In this document: piece after piece, positions 61,521 to 64,000 of the stretch
Layout of the letters: the number at the start of each line of letters is the position of its first letter
Numbering within the stretch: the stretch's first letter is position 1
Assembly (NCBI GenBank): GCA_032622095.1
Contig: CP136069.1
Location: 107,044,278 to 107,108,277, forward strand
Length of the DNA stretch: 64,000 nucleotides
From: Siphonodentalium dalli
Lineage: Eukaryota; Mollusca; Scaphopoda; Gadilida; Siphonodentaliidae
Reading direction: 5' to 3'
The notes under the pieces: generated by a model
Database searches by the model: none
What the model was told of the DNA's origin: nothing
What the model saw: only the letters and a program-made list of their open reading frames with translations
Made by a program: the position numbers and the translations under genes

Positions 61521-64000
61521 TCCCCACCACACACATATATAGGTATCACCACCACACACATATATAGGTATCCCCGCCACATACATATGTAGGTATCCCC
61601 ACCACATACATATATAGGTATCACCACCACACACATATATAGGTATTCCCACCATATACATATATAGGTATCCCCATCACATACATTTATAGGTATCCCC
61701 ACCACACACATATATAGGTATCCCCACCATACATATATAGGTATCCCCACCACATACATATATAGGTATCCCCACCACATACATCTATAAGTGTCCCCAC
61801 CACACACATATATAGGTATCCCCACCACATACATCTATAGGTATCCCCACCACACACATATATAGGTATCCCCACCACATACATCTATAGGTATCCCCAC
61901 CACGCACATATATAGGTATCCCCACCACATACATATATAGGTATCCCCACCACATACATATATAGGTATCCCCACCACACACATATATTGGTATCACCAC
62001 CACATATATATATAGGTATCCCCGCCACATACATATATAGATATCTCCGCCACATAGATATATAGGTATCCCCACCACATACATATATAGGTATCCCCAC
62101 CACACACATATATAGGTATCCCCACCACACACATATATAGGTATCCCCACCACACACATATATATAGGTATCCCCGCCACACACATATATAGGTATCCCC
62201 ACCACAGACATATATAGGTCTCCCCACCACATACATCTATAGGTATCCCCACCACACACATCTATAGGTATCCTCACCACATACATATATAGGTATCCCC
62301 GCCACACACATATATAGGTATCCTCACCACACACATCTATAGGTATCCCCACCACACACATATATAGGTATCGCCACCACACACATATATAGGTATCCCC
62401 ACCACACACATCTATAGGTATCCCCACCACACACATATATAGGTATCCCCACCACACACATATATAGGTATCCCCACCACACACATCTATAGGTATCCCC
62501 ACCAAACACATATATAGGTATCACCACCACATACATATATAGGTATCCCCACCACATACATATATAGGTATCCTCACCACACACATCTATAGGTATCCCA
62601 CCACACACATATATAGGTATCCCCACCACACATATCTATATGTATCCCCACCACCACATCTATAGGTATCCCCACTACATACATATATATGTATCCCCAC
62701 CACATACATATATAGGTATCCCCGCCACATAAATATATAGGTATCCCCACCACATACATATATAGGTATCCCCACCACTCACATATATAGGTATCCACAC
62801 CACACACATATATAGGTATCCCCACCACACACATATATATAGGTATCCCCGCCACACACATATATAGGTATCCCCACCACATACATATATAGGTCTCCCC
62901 ACCACATACATATATAGGTATCCCCAACACACACATCTATAGGTATCCCCACCACACACATATATTGGTATCACCACCACATATATATATAGGTATCCCC
63001 GCCACACACATATATAGGTATCCCCGCCACATACATATATAGGTATCCCCACCACACACATCTATAGGTATCCCCACCATATACACATATAGGTATCACC
63101 ACCACACACATATATAGGTATCACCACCACACACATATATAGGTCTCCCCACCACATACATCTATAGGTATCCCCACCACACACATCTATATGTATCCCC
63201 ACCACACACAGATCTATAGGTATCCCCACCACACACATATATAGGTATTCCCACAATACACATCTATAGTTATCCCCGCCACACACATATATAGGTATCA
63301 CCACCACATACATATATAGGTATCCCCACCACACACATATATAGGTATCCCCACCACATACATATATAGGTATCACCACCACACACATATAGGTATCCCC
63401 GCCACATACATATAGGTATCCCCACCACACACATATAGGTATCCCCACCACACACATATATAGGTATCACCACCACATACATATATAGGTATCCCCAACA
63501 CATACATATATAGGTATCCCCACCATATACTTATATAGGTATCCCCACCACATACATATATAGGTATCCCCACCACATACATCTATAGGTATCCCCAACA
63601 CAAACATATATAGGTATCCCCACCACATACATATATAGGTATCCCCACCACATACATATATAGCTATCCCCACCACATACATCGATAGGTATCACCGCCA
63701 CATACATCTATAGGTATCCCCACCACATACATATATAGGTATCCCCGCCACACACATATATAGGTATCCCCACCACACACATATATAGGTATCACCACCA
63801 CACACATATATAGGTATCCCGCCACATACATATGTAGGTATCTCCACCACATACATATATAGGTATCACCACCACACACATATATAGGTATTCCCACCAT
63901 ATACATATATAGGTATCCCCATCACATACATTTATAGGTATCCCCACCACACACATATATAGGTATCCCCACCATACATATATAGGTATCCCCACCACAT
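61521..64000. repeat. Mosaic of E/G, F and J units to the window edge
   Basis: The left part resembles the cassette-flanking region of families E and G. About 61,900-62,600 is F-like (AGATATCTCC and CCTCACCACATAC units). 62.6-63.5 kb follows the order of 24.3-25.2 kb and 41.3-42.2 kb, with the AGATCT unit at 63209 and the cassette at 63369. The window ends mid-unit, so the array continues. Confidence 0.72.

Larger units (their letters stand above)
1..64000. repeat. Giant tandem array of a 25-bp satellite unit
   Basis: Every part of the window is built from one 25-bp unit that begins GGTATCCCCACC and continues ACATACATATATA on the + strand. The GG-to-GG spacing is 25 bp almost everywhere. Exceptions are mostly 23 bp (one TA or CA step lost), 27 bp (one dinucleotide step gained) or 24 bp (one C lost from the C4 run). 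Common substitutions are T/C at position 16, A/C at 21, C/A at 7, C/T at 8, A/G at 10, and G to T at 1 or 2. Both window edges fall inside the array. I saw no stretch as long as 40 bp that cannot be aligned to the unit, so this entry also covers all gene-free sequence. An array this long and pure is typical of eukaryotic satellite DNA. No function is visible in the sequence. Confidence 0.99.

Noticed and set aside
1-64000. CRISPR array
   Set aside because: Direct repeats abut with no unique spacers between them, and no cas-like gene is present.
1-64000. TATA boxes (TATATAGG in most units)
   Set aside because: The motif is part of the repeat unit and occurs over a thousand times with no associated gene start, so it is not evidence for promoters.
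1-64000. Canonical G-quadruplex potential on the - strand (GGTGGGG per unit)
   Set aside because: Runs of three or more G occur once per 25 bp, so loops would be about 20 nt, well outside the usual 1-7 nt rule. Only weak two-tier structures are conceivable.
1-64000. True telomeric tract
   Set aside because: A 10-nt core similarity to a yeast telomeric repeat exists, but length, heterogeneity and higher-order duplications are unlike a telomerase-made tract, and no subtelomeric transition is visible.
1-64000. tRNA, rRNA or other structured RNA genes
   Set aside because: No unique sequence exists to carry them, and the repeat unit has no stable stem: GG-TAT-CC gives at most two base pairs around a 3-nt loop.
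1-64000. Transposable element or terminal repeats
   Set aside because: No interruption of the 25-bp periodicity, no target-site duplications, no polyA tail and no transposase or reverse transcriptase motif in any open frame.

Overview
The whole 64-kb window is one uninterrupted tandem array of a short satellite (minisatellite-type) DNA with a 25-bp unit. It starts and ends inside the array, so neither edge of the satellite is visible. Counting from the GG dinucleotide, the + strand unit reads GGTATCCCCACC followed directly by ACATACATATATA. It has 9 A, 6 T, 8 C and 2 G, so it is about 40% GC, strongly C-over-G skewed, and CpG-free in the commonest form. Roughly 2,550 units are present. I found no unique DNA, transposon, RNA gene, CRISPR array or credible protein-coding gene in any part of it.

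A pure 64-kb array of this kind points to a eukaryotic chromosome: pericentromeric, subtelomeric or interstitial satellite. The sequence alone does not identify the species or chromosomal position.

Units differ by a small set of recurrent changes: T or C at position 16, A or C at 21, C or A at 7, C or T at 8, A or G at 10, and T for either G at 1 or 2. Length variants of 23, 24 and 27 bp also recur. The order of these variants acts as a barcode and shows that the array grew by repeated segmental tandem duplication at several scales. Layout: 0-2.5 kb, a 1,898-bp duplication cut by the window edge; 2.6-5.9 kb, a 1,672-bp tandem pair (family A); 7.0-8.05 kb, a third A copy; 7.9-14.9 kb, three copies of a 2.0-2.5-kb block (family B); 14.4-15.7 kb, a fourth A copy; 15.2-18.7 kb, a 1,821/1,696-bp tandem pair (family D); 19.6-22.4 kb, three copies of an approximately 870-bp block (family E); 23.4-33.0 kb, two copies of an approximately 4.75-4.94-kb block (family F), with shortened mosaic copies at 35.5-38.9, 39-41.3, 52.0-52.7 and 61.9-62.6 kb; 33.9-35.5 kb, an 845/770-bp pair; 42.7-50.9 kb, two copies of an approximately 4-kb block (family G); 52.7-54.1 kb, a copy of the first 2 kb of the window; 54.55-58.1 kb, a fifth A copy and an E-like stretch; 58.0-61.5 kb, a 1,645 + 223 + 1,645-bp nested duplication (family J); 61.5-64 kb, a mosaic of F, G and J material.

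Many long open frames occur on the - strand, but they are by-products of the repeat. A 25-bp unit is read in all three frames over 75 bp, giving a 25-residue peptide period, and the commonest unit has no stop in any frame on that strand. I therefore annotate no CDS. The interest lies in the hierarchical structure and in what it says about how the array expanded, not in an encoded system.
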